Below, one piece after another: positions 1-10,330 of a stretch of DNA of 64,000 nucleotides; the stretch's first letter is position 1, and each line of letters begins with the position of its first letter. The notes under the pieces are model-generated. The model was not told the DNA's origin, made no database searches, and worked only from the letters and a program-made list of their open reading frames with translations. Origin of the DNA: Sympetrum striolatum (taxonomy: Eukaryota > Arthropoda > Insecta > Odonata > Libellulidae); the NCBI GenBank assembly GCA_947579665.1, contig OX388347.1, forward strand, positions 24,730,562-24,794,561. Direction: 5' to 3'. Both the position numbers and the translations under genes were made by a program.

Positions 1-355
1 ACTCAGCATCCTGCTTTTTTAATGACATTATTTATTTTTTAGAAAACTATAGATACGTATTACGATTTAAAAGCAATAAACTTTAGCTATTTCAACTTAA
101 TCCCACTTCATCGGTAGTAAATCTCTATTTATTTTATATCTCAAAATCTTGAACTGTATTGTTTTCATAGGATAATACTCAAAAACCTACTCTTCTTTAG
201 GCCTGCACGACTTACAGATAGGGAAAGTCCGCGTGGATAGGGAATAAAATGATCGCAGACCTCGAATAAAAACTTTAGATGAATAAATATGGTTCTAAAA
301 TGTACGAATAATATAATAATAATAATTTAAACATAATTATCATATCAGTAATATA

Positions 356-1086
356 CCATCAAATGAAGAATGGCAACTTATAGAAAATGTTGTTCCTTGC
401 TTGCAATTATTTAGATGTGTTACTCTTGAAATGAGTGAGGAAGGGCCTAGATCATCCATTGCCAATGTCATTCCGCTAATAGGTCTGATTGCAAAATTAA
501 ATGCTATGTTTGACAAAGATACAACTTATCCCAAGTCATTTGGTCAATCTTTAATAGCAAACTGAAAAAAGAGATTCAAAAACATAGGGAATACCCATTT
601 TCATGCCGTCGCTACCCTGATGGACCCAAGGTTTAAAGGCTTTGTCTTTTCTTCCCCAGAGTCAGTTGAGAAAGCTAAAAATGAAATTATTAATGTTATG
701 AAAGACTCGTTCAAAAAAAAGGTACCAGTTTGGAAATTTTAAATTAAATAGAAAGTACAGTGGATTGCCCTTCATTGAGTTTATACAATATCATTCTTCC
801 TCAGATTAAAGTATCACTAGACAATCCAGAGGATGAATTAGAGGATTATTTTCAGGGATCCTTATTGCCTATTGAGTGTGCTCCCCTTATTTATTGGAAG
901 AATTGCAAAAAATATGTGCACCTTTCAGTAGTAGCCAAAATATTTTTAGCTGCATCATGTGGATCTGTAGCATCAGAAAGGTTTTTCAGCGCAGCAAATT
1001 TAGTGTCTTCTAAGACAAGGGGAGCATTGAACCTAATAAGGTTAAGCAGCTTGTGTTTTTGGCTAAAAATAAGTACTGAAATGTAA
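356..1086 (+). pseudogene. hAT-superfamily transposase, C-terminal part, broken
   Basis: Cut-and-paste DNA transposase remnant. Reading from about 356 gives hAT-like protein with the phrase TLMDPRFKGF near 615-650. This frame has an in-frame TGA at 563-565 and ends at TAA 740-742. The C-terminal dimerisation region continues in another frame to the stop at 1084-1086 and contains ASERFFSAANLVSSKTRG, the family's most conserved block, after a WK...VAKIFLAASCGS stretch. The change of frame between about 740 and 760 is a frameshift. The N-terminal zinc-finger (BED) and first catalytic parts are not visible upstream, so the copy is truncated as well as broken and cannot encode active enzyme. Its 3' terminus lies near 1801. 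Family assignment is secure; subfamily is not. Confidence 0.85.
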
Positions 1087-1169
1087 TAATTCCTATTAAA
1101 TTGTTAATTTTTACATTGTGTACATTGATCTTTTAAATAAATGTTTTAAACTTTTGAACATAATTTTTT

Positions 1170-1189
1170 ACAGTGCTAAATAGCACTGT
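1170..1189. repeat. Short perfect inverted repeat
   Basis: Nine-base arms acagtgcta and tagcactgt are separated by two bases. It lies in the 3' untranslated part of the hAT remnant, just after the transposase stop. It may be an incidental hairpin or a processing signal of the element. Confidence 0.5.
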
Positions 1190-1239
1190 TTGCTTCCTTA
1201 TTAGGTATCTATTAGATATATAAAAAATAAATAGAGATA

Positions 1240-1470
1240 TCGATCATAGGGGCCATGGGTTTGATCCCAGAAGGCCCCAAACTCCCGATTTTTCACTTAA
1301 GATTGCATTGCTTTGATTTTCGGGAATTTTTTTGAGACACTTCCCGGCATCGGAGCGAGTTGAAATTTAAGGTATCATTAAAAGACGTGAATACCCAACG
1401 AAAACTATCAAGACGTCTTCGGATATCATCCTTGATTCGATGTTAGGTCGGGGCAATTTTTTCTACATAA
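1240..1470 (+). repeat. tRNA-like (SINE) repeat pair, dispersed copy
   Basis: Two polymerase-III B-box-like sequences lie 176 bp apart: gggtttgatccc at 1257-1268 and gattcgatgttagg near 1434. The sequence after the first box (ggccccaaactcccgatttt, then a block containing attgctttgattttcggg) matches the reverse complement of about 18365-18440 with scattered differences. The second box and following taggtcggggcaattttt resemble the neighbouring unit there. Order and spacing of the two boxes are therefore shared with the 17.5-18.5 kb array on the other strand. It sits between the hAT transposase and the hAT 3' end, so it probably inserted into that element. Confidence 0.5.
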
Positions 1471-1690
1471 GAAATGTACGTAAATTTATACCGTTATATA
1501 CCGTTTGCAGGATTCATTTCATTTGCAAAATTAAATTAGAAATAATTGTCCTACAAAATCGCAACGTGTACCAAAAGACGAGAAATTAATTAAAGATTCT
1601 TATTTTGGTCGTGAAATATCATTTTTGATTCTAAATTACGAGAATTAGCAGAAATAAGGCAAATATATGAATTATTTTGCGGTTATTACA

Positions 1691-1719
1691 ATATATATAT
1701 ATATATACACACACACACA
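1691..1719. repeat. TA/AC microsatellite
   Basis: A run of alternating TA passes directly into alternating AC. Simple-sequence repeat inside the 3' part of the hAT remnant. Confidence 0.95.
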
Positions 1720-1729
1720 ATATATCAGA

Positions 1730-1802
1730 TTAAAATATCGGTTATCGGAACAAAATATCGGGTATCGGCTATCGGAAAAAAAAGGATATCGGCTCACCCC
1801 TA
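1730..1802 (+). mobile_element. hAT element 3' terminus with subterminal repeats
   Basis: The end reads ggatatcggctcacccct; its reverse complement, aggggtgagccgatatcc, resembles terminal inverted repeats of arthropod hAT elements. Inside it are six copies of tatcgg between about 1737 and 1793, the kind of subterminal repeat that hAT transposases bind. The 5' terminus is not seen and may lie left of the window or be lost, so no target-site duplication can be checked. Confidence 0.65.
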
Positions 1803-2174
1803 CTTTTAATTCATATATTATTTTTACATATCCAGCTAGTGGAATTTCTGTGACAGCTCCAACCAATGTCTATGTTAAACTTAATTCTAACCCCAATCCC
1901 TCACACCAGACGTTAAACACAGACAAATATTCCAAAAATAACATCACTACGCACAGATAGATTTCGAACACCGCAAAACTACAACGGGACCTAATTTAGA
2001 GATATCTTTCCGGTACCTCTACCAAAACATGTACTTCACACATATATCCTCTAATCACAAAAACTACATTTCACAGTTAACAATGTTACTTTTCAGGTGA
2101 AAATGTCACTTCATTGTTTTCACATCGTCTCCTTTACAAATTTCCAAGTAATACAAAGCAGAACTATAGTCAAT

Positions 2175-2330
2175 CCACTTAATTATATAAACTAGAGCAT
2201 CCACTTCTAAACTCCTTTCTATGTTTTGGTAAGGTTTTGAAAAAATCTTTAGACAGATTATTCCATTCCTTGGCCCCTCTATTTATAAATAAATCTTTTT
2301 TGTTAATATAAATACCATATAGAATCTATT
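2175..2330 (-). pseudogene. LINE reverse transcriptase, extreme C-terminus, minus strand
   Basis: The minus strand between about 2326 and 2188 translates without a stop to a segment containing FINRGAKEWNNLSKDFF and ends at TAA. This matches the R..K.WN.L arrangement that closes many LINE ORF2 proteins just before the 3' UTR. A TAG lies shortly upstream in the same frame, so the copy is broken and 5' truncated. Clade not determined. Confidence 0.6.
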
Positions 2331-2929
2331 TACTAAAATAGCAATGCCGCATTGACTTTCGACTGTTAGGTAATGCGCATTTTTCTTATCTTACAAGACC
2401 GCGATTACAATTTCGCATGCTGCAAAGAGAATATCTCTTAAAAATTGTTGATAAGATTTCCTTTGATTTTTTTAAATTTTTAGCCGTAAATTTCATCTCA
2501 AAAGCAAAATACTCTTAATAAACTAATTACCCAAGATATTTTATTTATTACGTTAACATTTCCATTGTCATTTGCGCAAACGTTTCCTGTTTCTATTGAA
2601 AAGTGCGCAATGAATTTTAAAATTATTTCTTTTATTTTGCATCGATAGTTTGCGCATAATCCACCAGAATATATTATAGTAACTTTTCCAAAGAGTTTAA
2701 TGTAATGTGAAAACAGTAAAGCAGTATCCATAATCTTAGATTACGAAAAGGGAATGAATTAGTAGAAGGCTAAAACTTTGTTTCCTTATTGATGGAAACG
2801 AATGTATTAAAGGACGCCCTCTTAAATATTTTAGATTACACACTTAGTTTATCGTTTCCTCAATTATGCTACATACTTTTATAAGAAGACAGAGATATGT
2901 ATTTGTATAATATTTCATTTCTCTCTGTT

Positions 2930-2995
2930 GAGGTATTGGAGCCTGACTAGCTCTGCATGCAGTCGGGAATCGCTTCAAGCCCAGCCTTTAAGTTT
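2930..2995 (+). repeat. Possible tRNA-derived SINE fragment
   Basis: The stretch resembles the 3' half of a tRNA: an anticodon-arm-like ctgact...agtcgg hairpin, then gcttcaagcccagcc, close to the B-box consensus ggttcaanycc, then a T-rich tail. No matching acceptor stem is visible, so it is not a tRNA gene. Short and divergent, hence low confidence. Confidence 0.3.
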
Positions 2996-3669
2996 TTTCT
3001 TTATTTCCTAGGAGTAGTTATGCGCCCGACATTGAAAATATATAGCATAACAGTTTCCAAAGTTCCCACTCAGTCGTATATGAATACGCCTCGCAGAGAA
3101 ACACACTTGCTGTGATACTTAAGCAGCGATGTCATTCATCAAGCAATGTACCATTCGTGATAAAGATATTGTTGTGAAAGTACTTGATTTTCAAAGACAT
3201 TTATTCTACGTGTAATGGTTGAAAGTTATTACAACTACTAATCGTCATATATCATTTAGCATCTAGATCTTCTGTCACTCCCTTCATCTTTCTCGACTTT
3301 TAACTTCCTCGCAACACTATAAATCTTTATGTCTAGTTAGTGGCTTTCCTTCTGGAAGATGTTAAGAGGACTTTGAGGATGATTTTCGAACTGTGTGTTT
3401 TCGTTACGCTCTCTCATGTCCTTAAACTAAGCTTCAGACTGACGTTTTTCCAGTATATTTCCCCTTAGTGAGAATGGGGTAAAGGAAGTTGTTCCTTAGG
3501 TTCTTGAATATTATTTTTAGTAGAGAAAAGTTTATACGTATCAGGAGAAAATAACTGAATTAAATATCAAATGTCTTTTGAAATTACCTTTTGAAAAGGG
3601 CAGCTTATCGTTTTTGTCTCTGGACTAGTAGTACATTATTATATAGTTAGCTTGTAGTTTTAGGTAGAA

Positions 3670-3860
3670 TATATGTGGGAGAACTAGCTTTTCGGTATCA
3701 AAGTTCCGGATTCGAATCCCGGTTTGAGCCTGAATGTCAGTACGCGTAGATGAATACCGTGTGCTGATAGTGAAGCAGTCCATTTAGATATTAAGTAGTC
3801 TAGTGATGATGCGGCAGCAATCTGCTTCTGTAAAAGTCGCTTGGGGTATTTGAACATATA
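3670..3860 (+). repeat. Probable tRNA-derived SINE
   Basis: A near-consensus B box, ggattcgaatccc, sits at about 3707-3722 inside a T-arm-like sequence. About 30 bases upstream is an A-box-like tagcttttcgg. There is no acceptor stem partner for the tttgagcc that follows, so a functional tRNA is unlikely. The following 130 bases would be the SINE body. Confidence 0.4.
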
Positions 3861-3869
3861 TGTTTATCT

Positions 3870-5555
3870 GTATGTTTATTAACGAAAATAAGCACACTAA
3901 AGTACACTAAATTACACTACGCTAAGTACGCTAAGTACACTAAATTTAGAAACCATAGGCCGATGTCCAAGGAATGAGTTTTGAAAGGTAAAACTTAAAT
4001 GTTCCAGAATTTGACTACTTGTCCCATCTCCCAAACTTATTCAAATATCTTCAGCTTTCCAGTAGATATAAATGTGCGATCCATATAAAATTAGGTATGT
4101 TTATCACTAAGGAAAAGCAGCAATTACATTCCGCATCTGCAATCTATCTCCTCTGAGTTGAGATAAAGAAAATTATTTTATGCTCAAGTAACCAATTGAT
4201 CAGCAGCTATTGTTATCACATTTTATGTTGCATACTTGAAATAGCATAGAAAGGGAAAAGCAAGACAATGACATGCTAGAGAATTTTCCTGATAGTCGAA
4301 GCAGAAATGCCACTATGATTCTAATAACTACTTCGATGAAAATATTTGAAAGCCGAAATGAATTAATATGATTTCCTTTGATTAATCATTGTTTCTCGGG
4401 AGTAACACTCTAGTCCCGTAATATGGAGTTAGCATATGAAATCTCCACATGCCTATATATAGTAAATAGGTGCCAAACATGTCTCTTTTATACTATTATT
4501 TTGCATCCAGTTCGCAGATCGCCTTAGAATCAAAAGATTTTCCATAAATGGAGAGCTATTAAATATAAGATTTCTCTCCTTGCCTTCCTTAATGATAGAG
4601 TTTGATAATGTAAACGGCAATCCAAAAAAGTTAACACATCATTAGGCTAGCAATTAGGTATTTTTCTCGTACAAATGTTGCTAGTAGACAAAGGTTACCG
4701 TGATAAATATAACATTAAAATCCCACTTCTAGTATTTGAAGGGGTATCAACGAGACAGAAAATTGTAATACTAAATAACTGCAGGTGTTTCAATCAATGA
4801 TAACAGAATGACGTTTATCCCATAAATCTGTGATATTATCCCTATCATATTTTAGGTAAGCTCAGGGATTTTTATATCTATGAAATGTTAGATTGAATGA
4901 GATCATTGGTTATTGGTTAAGGTTATTTAATCATCTAGGAAGTTCTTTTCATAGGTTATACATAAGGTGTAGAATCTGTTGTCTTCAGTTCTCAAGTGGC
5001 CATTTTGGGCATCCATTTCGGACCTTTAGTTACATCCTGTAACAAACACTCATCAAATAATAGTTTTTGAATTATTTAAATTAAAAACTAAATATAAACT
5101 CTTCTTCTTTAGTTTTCTATACGAAAAATTTCATATTTTCGTAAGTCACTTCCATATATTTGAAATTGTAAACACGCTGCACTAGACCTGATGGTTTCAT
5201 ATTCATCCTCTCTTATCAGATTGAGTGATAAATAATGGTCTTTCTATGGGAAAAGGCTGCGAGTTCTTGCGTTGAACAGCGGAGAGACTCCAGAATCAGT
5301 GCTTTATGTTAGACATTTTTGAGGACATCTATCTATGCTGCATGTAATTTTTATCAGATACAAACGACTCATTAATGGGTTCAAATATTGCGGTAAAACG
5401 GACTATGATTGGTCATTAGAAATATAGAGGAGTTATTTATTCACTCGCATCCACTGTACAAAGGAGTTGTAATACTTTCTTGAAATAATCTAATTAGACG
5501 AAAGCATTTAATGTTAATAAGACCGAATAAAGAGCTAAATATGCATCCATTCAAC
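3870..5555. other. No gene recognised
   Basis: AT-rich sequence with no long open frame, no recognisable transposon protein and no strong repeat. It begins with a short imperfect run of aagtacactaa-type words near 3893-3945. Confidence 0.6.
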
Positions 5556-5559
5556 CTAG

Positions 5560-6720
5560 AAACTGGGCCACTGAGGATTTCTTAGAGCCCTCGTTGACAG
5601 GATGTTGCCTCTTTTTACAAGCTCGCCGACTCGCATATCCTCCGCACTAATTTGTAGGAGCCAGCATTCGATTATATTATCTCCGCGAACGTCTCTGTTT
5701 TTTCCCAGTCTGAAAAGGATTCTCCTCGGAAAACAAACCGCAGAACGGCATAAATTACTCCGCGCAGTACCGCTCTCATTTTTTCCGTCCTCCATTTAAC
5801 ACGAGAAAGTCGTTTCCTTGGATGTCACACTCTAAACAACTGCATGATTATTCGTACGGTAGCTAGGAGCTCATCTCTCCCGAGATGAAGAAAGAGGCGC
5901 TCTTTTGTGCGGGGAATCCTCTCAGCCGTTTCTTCCACTGCCCCTTTTTACCTCCTCCAGCCCCATTTTATAATTCCCATTCCCTTTTCCCCCCTCGCGA
6001 CTCTGGGATCTCACACTCTTCGCACCCACATCTTTCTCCACCTCCTCCTTTTCTTCTCTGTCACTCCTTTCCACGGACGGCAACAATGCAGAGGTGGGCG
6101 GAAGCCAAGGAGATACAAGCTCGCTCGCCCCCGCCCATTGCCGCATCCGGACATTCGTCATTGTTACAAACGGTGTCCTACCCCACCCAAATACCACCCT
6201 CTTTCCTTCATCTGCCCCTTCCTCCCAGCTTCCTTCCCAACGCTGCACCAACATCTCCGGGCCTCGCCCTGAAACTTATTTTCTCTCTTATGCACCAGCC
6301 ATTTTCTCTATCTCCCGATCCTTTTAAAAGCCAGCGGAGGGCTCTCTCATTTTCTCTCTGGGATTCATTCCTCCAAGGACGCGGGGCGATTGCTTTTTGC
6401 AGTTACGTGTCGTTCTGCCCGCCGCGCGTGTTTTATGACCTCCTGTTGCCTTCTTTGAAAAATTGTCCAATCTCTGGAGGGAAGCGTGCGTTTTAAGCGT
6501 CTGAGAGTTTGAATTTACGCCGTTTTAGAGCAAGGATCGGGCCGAGATTCCCCGGGGTTATTTCTCTGAGAGTCGATGGATCGAGGATAATTTAGGGCTT
6601 AGTGTTTTGGATGGACAGCTTCAATGAGGTAGCTGATCCAAGGATACATTCGAATGACTCGTAATGCTTATCCCGGCTGCGCAATCATCCGGAGAAGTCT
6701 CTTAATATTATGGGTTCAGG
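5560..6720. promoter_or_regulatory. GC-rich, pyrimidine-rich island; candidate promoter
   Basis: Base composition changes sharply against the flanks. Cytosine- and CT-rich blocks run from about 5890 to 6350, and CpG-dense patches occur near 6115-6150, 6375-6430 and 6540-6560. A TATA-like ttttaaaag is at about 6325. Open frames here on both strands are low in complexity (proline, serine and phenylalanine from CCT/TCC runs) and look compositional. An island like this can mark a promoter or enhancer, but no transcript boundary can be proved. Confidence 0.35.
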
Positions 6721-9029
6721 TATCTCTACTCGAATAGCATAGCAGTGTTAGCGGGCTGCGGCCTCAAAAACCGGGATGAACGGAAAACGGAAAAAATAAC
6801 TCCATCGCTCAATATACTTATTAAATTATCATTCCAGTGTTACGAAATAAAGAACCAGAAACAATTTTTCTAAAAAAGTATTATTGTTTTAACAAATAAT
6901 ATTTTAAATAATCCTATGTGAACGTGAAATGTTATTCTTTGAGTTCTATTCAGTCAACGAAGAGGTATTTTCATGAAAGCCTCTAGGTAATTTATTTGCA
7001 ATTGATGAAAAAGCAAACAGAAGAAAAGGAGAGAGATAATTCCCTTATTTATCTTGCATCGAAAATTGTTATCCTCTTGGTGATCAAGAACTGATATTAT
7101 ATGAAACGATTTTATATGATAACTTCAGCTTATTTGTTAAGAATATGCCATTATCTTCTCTGAATTCAATTATTTGGGCCTCCATCCGACATAGTGATCT
7201 CTTGATTTATCTAAGATAAGTTTTATTTGAATATGTAACGAAATAAGAATTATGATTGCAATGAAATCTGATGTATAACCACAGTATATAGAAATTAAAA
7301 TTATTTGAATGTATATTTCTGATACTTATATCTCTTAGGAAATTCATTAAACTTTTAGTAAAATAGAACTGATATGATACTTGAAGAGCAATCGTGCAGA
7401 GTGATTGAAAAACTGAGGCTGCTCTTACGGAATTGCGATTATTGCTAGTTTGTTCAATTTCCATGAATAATAACTATTTTTTAAATAAATAATTATGAAG
7501 GCCAAAATACCGATAAAATCCTTTTATCTTAGAATATCGCTTCGGGAAATTAATTTTATGATATGCCTATTTAGACTTTTCTCGAGCTTGAAGCCCGATC
7601 AGTTCTTGAGATACTTTTTTTTCTTCCGAGAAGCAATTTGAGCTAGGAGAAAGGATGATCGTGTCCAGAAATTGATGGTCGCTGAGTACACAAAGCGCAT
7701 CGCATAGAACCGTGCCAGCATTTGAGATTCGCTGCCTCATGCATGTTGCACTGTCGCAAACCGTCCCAAGCAAGGTCGGCCTCTGAGGAGTGCTTACATT
7801 TATCGATCAAAAATCAAACAGCGCTCAAAGAAAACAGCCACGCTCACACGCTAAGTGAAATTCTTTAGGATTCGAAAATTTTAAAAGATAAACATTGATC
7901 CACATATGTTTTCATGATGTGAAATCTCCAAACTTATTCTGAATAAGTGAGTTATTATTGTCATGTGAATAGCCAAACCTGCTTCTTCTAAAAGCTTAGT
8001 AAAATTTACTAGTGTCACTGAATATTAGCAGTAGGAAAATAAATTCTACAGCCTACGTTTATTGAAATCCAATGCATATATTTATAAGACGTTAGGAGTT
8101 ATTTTTAGGAACTTATAATAATAATAATCTTGATGTTGAAAAATACTGTTTCTTCACTCATTTTATTTCAATAGCAGCTGCTAGAAATGGGAGATCTCCC
8201 GCAATTATTTAGCTAAAACATAAATAATTTAATTTCTTCTTTGTTTTTAATACGACATATTATAAAATGACTCTCTAAAGACTAACTTGTTCTTACTATT
8301 TATACTACCAATGTAAACGTTCTATTCTCAAGTAAAACGGTCAAAATAGTGCATGTTTCATCTGTAATTATTATAATTATATTTCTCTTTGGAAGTTCTT
8401 TGACTACATTTCTTATTCATCTCCTTCATCCAAATCTCTCGGTTCTTAATAGTTTTCAGGGATATGATTTGGATAAGGCGAATTGATTTGAATACTATTT
8501 TTGAGACGAAAAAATTCATTCTTCACAATTATAATTTCGATTTTGTTAACATTTTGTTAAAATATCCTCAAATACAGTTCCCTGGTCTCCTTTACAGTGT
8601 AAAAATCCTGCTTGCATTCACAAAATTCGCGAAATAAGAATCAGCGCATTTCTCTGTGAAAATGTCTCTTTTGACGAAGTGAAACAGATGACTTTCATAA
8701 CTACTATATTTTTAATACTTAATTTCATTATATATTACATTAAAAATGTGAATGCTTTATAACTTCGTTTCCGGAAAATAATTCTTGATATTGATCGCAT
8801 ATTTTAAAAATAATTTGACTCTTATAAAGCATAGAATAACTGTACTGGTCATTAAAAAGGAATATATGATAGTAGTATCTCTAAAATTATATATTTTCAA
8901 TTGACTTTTTCCAATACACATCTGAGCTCCTACTGTCTAACCATCGGATACTTAGCAGAGGCTAATTCATTCCCCAAATATCAGGAAAAGTAGAAAATTA
9001 AACAATCACTCTCCTTATATTGGCTTCTG
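6721..9029. other. No gene recognised
   Basis: AT-rich sequence. Open frames are under 90 codons and show no motif. A short ATA-type run lies at 8114-8128. A somewhat GC-richer patch at 7570-7800 has an open minus-strand frame of 68 codons that I do not recognise. Confidence 0.55.
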
Positions 9030-9700
9030 AAATTCCGAACCCTCGCAAAGTCACGCCGATTATTCATAACGCGAACTCAGTATTCCGGGGTGAATGAGAA
9101 GCGGAGTTGGTAAGACAGGAAATAACACGGGGACATCTCGCAATATATCTCCCTCGGTACATATACCTTCGATCGTAAAAGTTTCCTTTTTCTCTCGGTC
9201 ACCTGGCTGCCAGCCACGAATTCCTCCATTCATTGGGAGGGAGACCCAGAAGTCCCCTCTTCGTATTCCGACGACGCCGCGGGGGTTGTCCGCCTCTGCA
9301 AAGTCTCTCGGTCCCCAACCCCGCCTCCGCGGATCTCGGTGCCCCCGCAGCCCTGCCTCCAGGTCCCGTTCCGCGTCTTTTAATATACTGCGCCCTGGGA
9401 CACTTGCATACCTATACTAGCTCTATCCTTAAGAGGGGCAAAGAAATAGAGTTAAAAAGGGTGGGGAGAGTCCTTCTCTTCCAGACCATTGTTTCCAGGG
9501 CACTCAGTGGCGGGATGCAGTAAATCCAAAAGGCGCGCCGTTCCCTACCTCCTCCTCCCATTCCCTGGTACACCCTTTACATACCCGCTCCCATATTTAT
9601 TATACTTATACCCTTTCTCACGCTCCTACTAATCTCTCCATCTTCCTTTGCCTCCGACGGGATTCGAAACTGCTCCTTTTCTTCCATTTCCCATGTTACT
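9030..9700. promoter_or_regulatory. GC-rich island; candidate regulatory region
   Basis: A second GC-rich block rises out of AT-rich flanks. It is CpG-dense at 9265-9385 (for example acgccgcggggg and cctccgcggatctcgg) and pyrimidine-rich at 9530-9700. Two overlapping plus-strand open frames of about 100 codons have arginine/proline/serine-rich, low-complexity translations and no family motif. It resembles the 5.6-6.7 kb island in strand asymmetry but I see no shared long sequence. Confidence 0.35.
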
Positions 9701-9889
9701 CCACTGTCGCCGAAGAGAATGCTCTTTCGCTTGGAAAGCATTATTATATTTCTAGCGTTTTAGTGTAAAATCTGCTTCAAGGATTATTCATTTTTTCTAA
9801 TCTACCCTGAGCTTTTATTTAAACTTCAGATTTAGAGAAAATATGAATTTCTCTAAAATGAAAATGCTTTCTTTCTTTATCGAATTGTA

Positions 9890-10330
9890 ATTGTAATGAT
9901 AATAAATTTGTTTTGCTCTTGGGTTTTTAAGTCCCATAAGAGCAGAAAATAATAATATAAATAATATCTTCTCACATCAAAATTATACAAGAAAATGATA
10001 AAGAAAAGACTTGAGATAACAATACAAAATGTAGTCTGCTCATATAAAGATTATAAAATATAAATAAGCCAGTATTATGGTTTTAGAAATATTCCGTGGT
10101 AACCAGAAGATAATCAAATAATTCCTCTTTATAAGAGTGTGTCGAAGTGGATTTTTTAATCCGTACAGGGAGGTTGTTCCGGAGATAGGATGCAGTAACT
10201 AAGAAAGATTGTACTCCTTTCTTTGTACATATTTCCTACTTCTGCTTTATTTATTTTAATACTACCCCAATCAAAGTGGGATCGCTCAATGGAAAATAAT
10301 TGCTACTGTGTAAATTCCGAAAAGTATAAA
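9890..10330 (-). pseudogene. LINE 3' end with C-terminal reverse-transcriptase remnant
   Basis: On the minus strand, about 10212 to 10085 translates to a segment containing SYLRNNLPVRIKKS, which fits the LWN.LP..IR.. motif at the end of many LINE ORF2 proteins, followed by a short tail and stop. More of the same protein may run up to about 10330 with frame breaks. The sequence from about 10080 down to 9890 would be its 3' UTR, with AT-rich repeats near 9890-9960. Heavily 5' truncated. Confidence 0.55.

Noticed and set aside
3690..3765. Functional tRNA gene around the near-perfect B box
   Set aside because: No 7-bp acceptor stem pairs with tttgagcc, and the T-arm stem has a mismatch. Treated as SINE.
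5885..6496. 203-codon open frame as a gene
   Set aside because: It is rich in proline, serine, phenylalanine and leucine from CT-rich sequence, has rival frames on both strands in the same place, and shows no domain.
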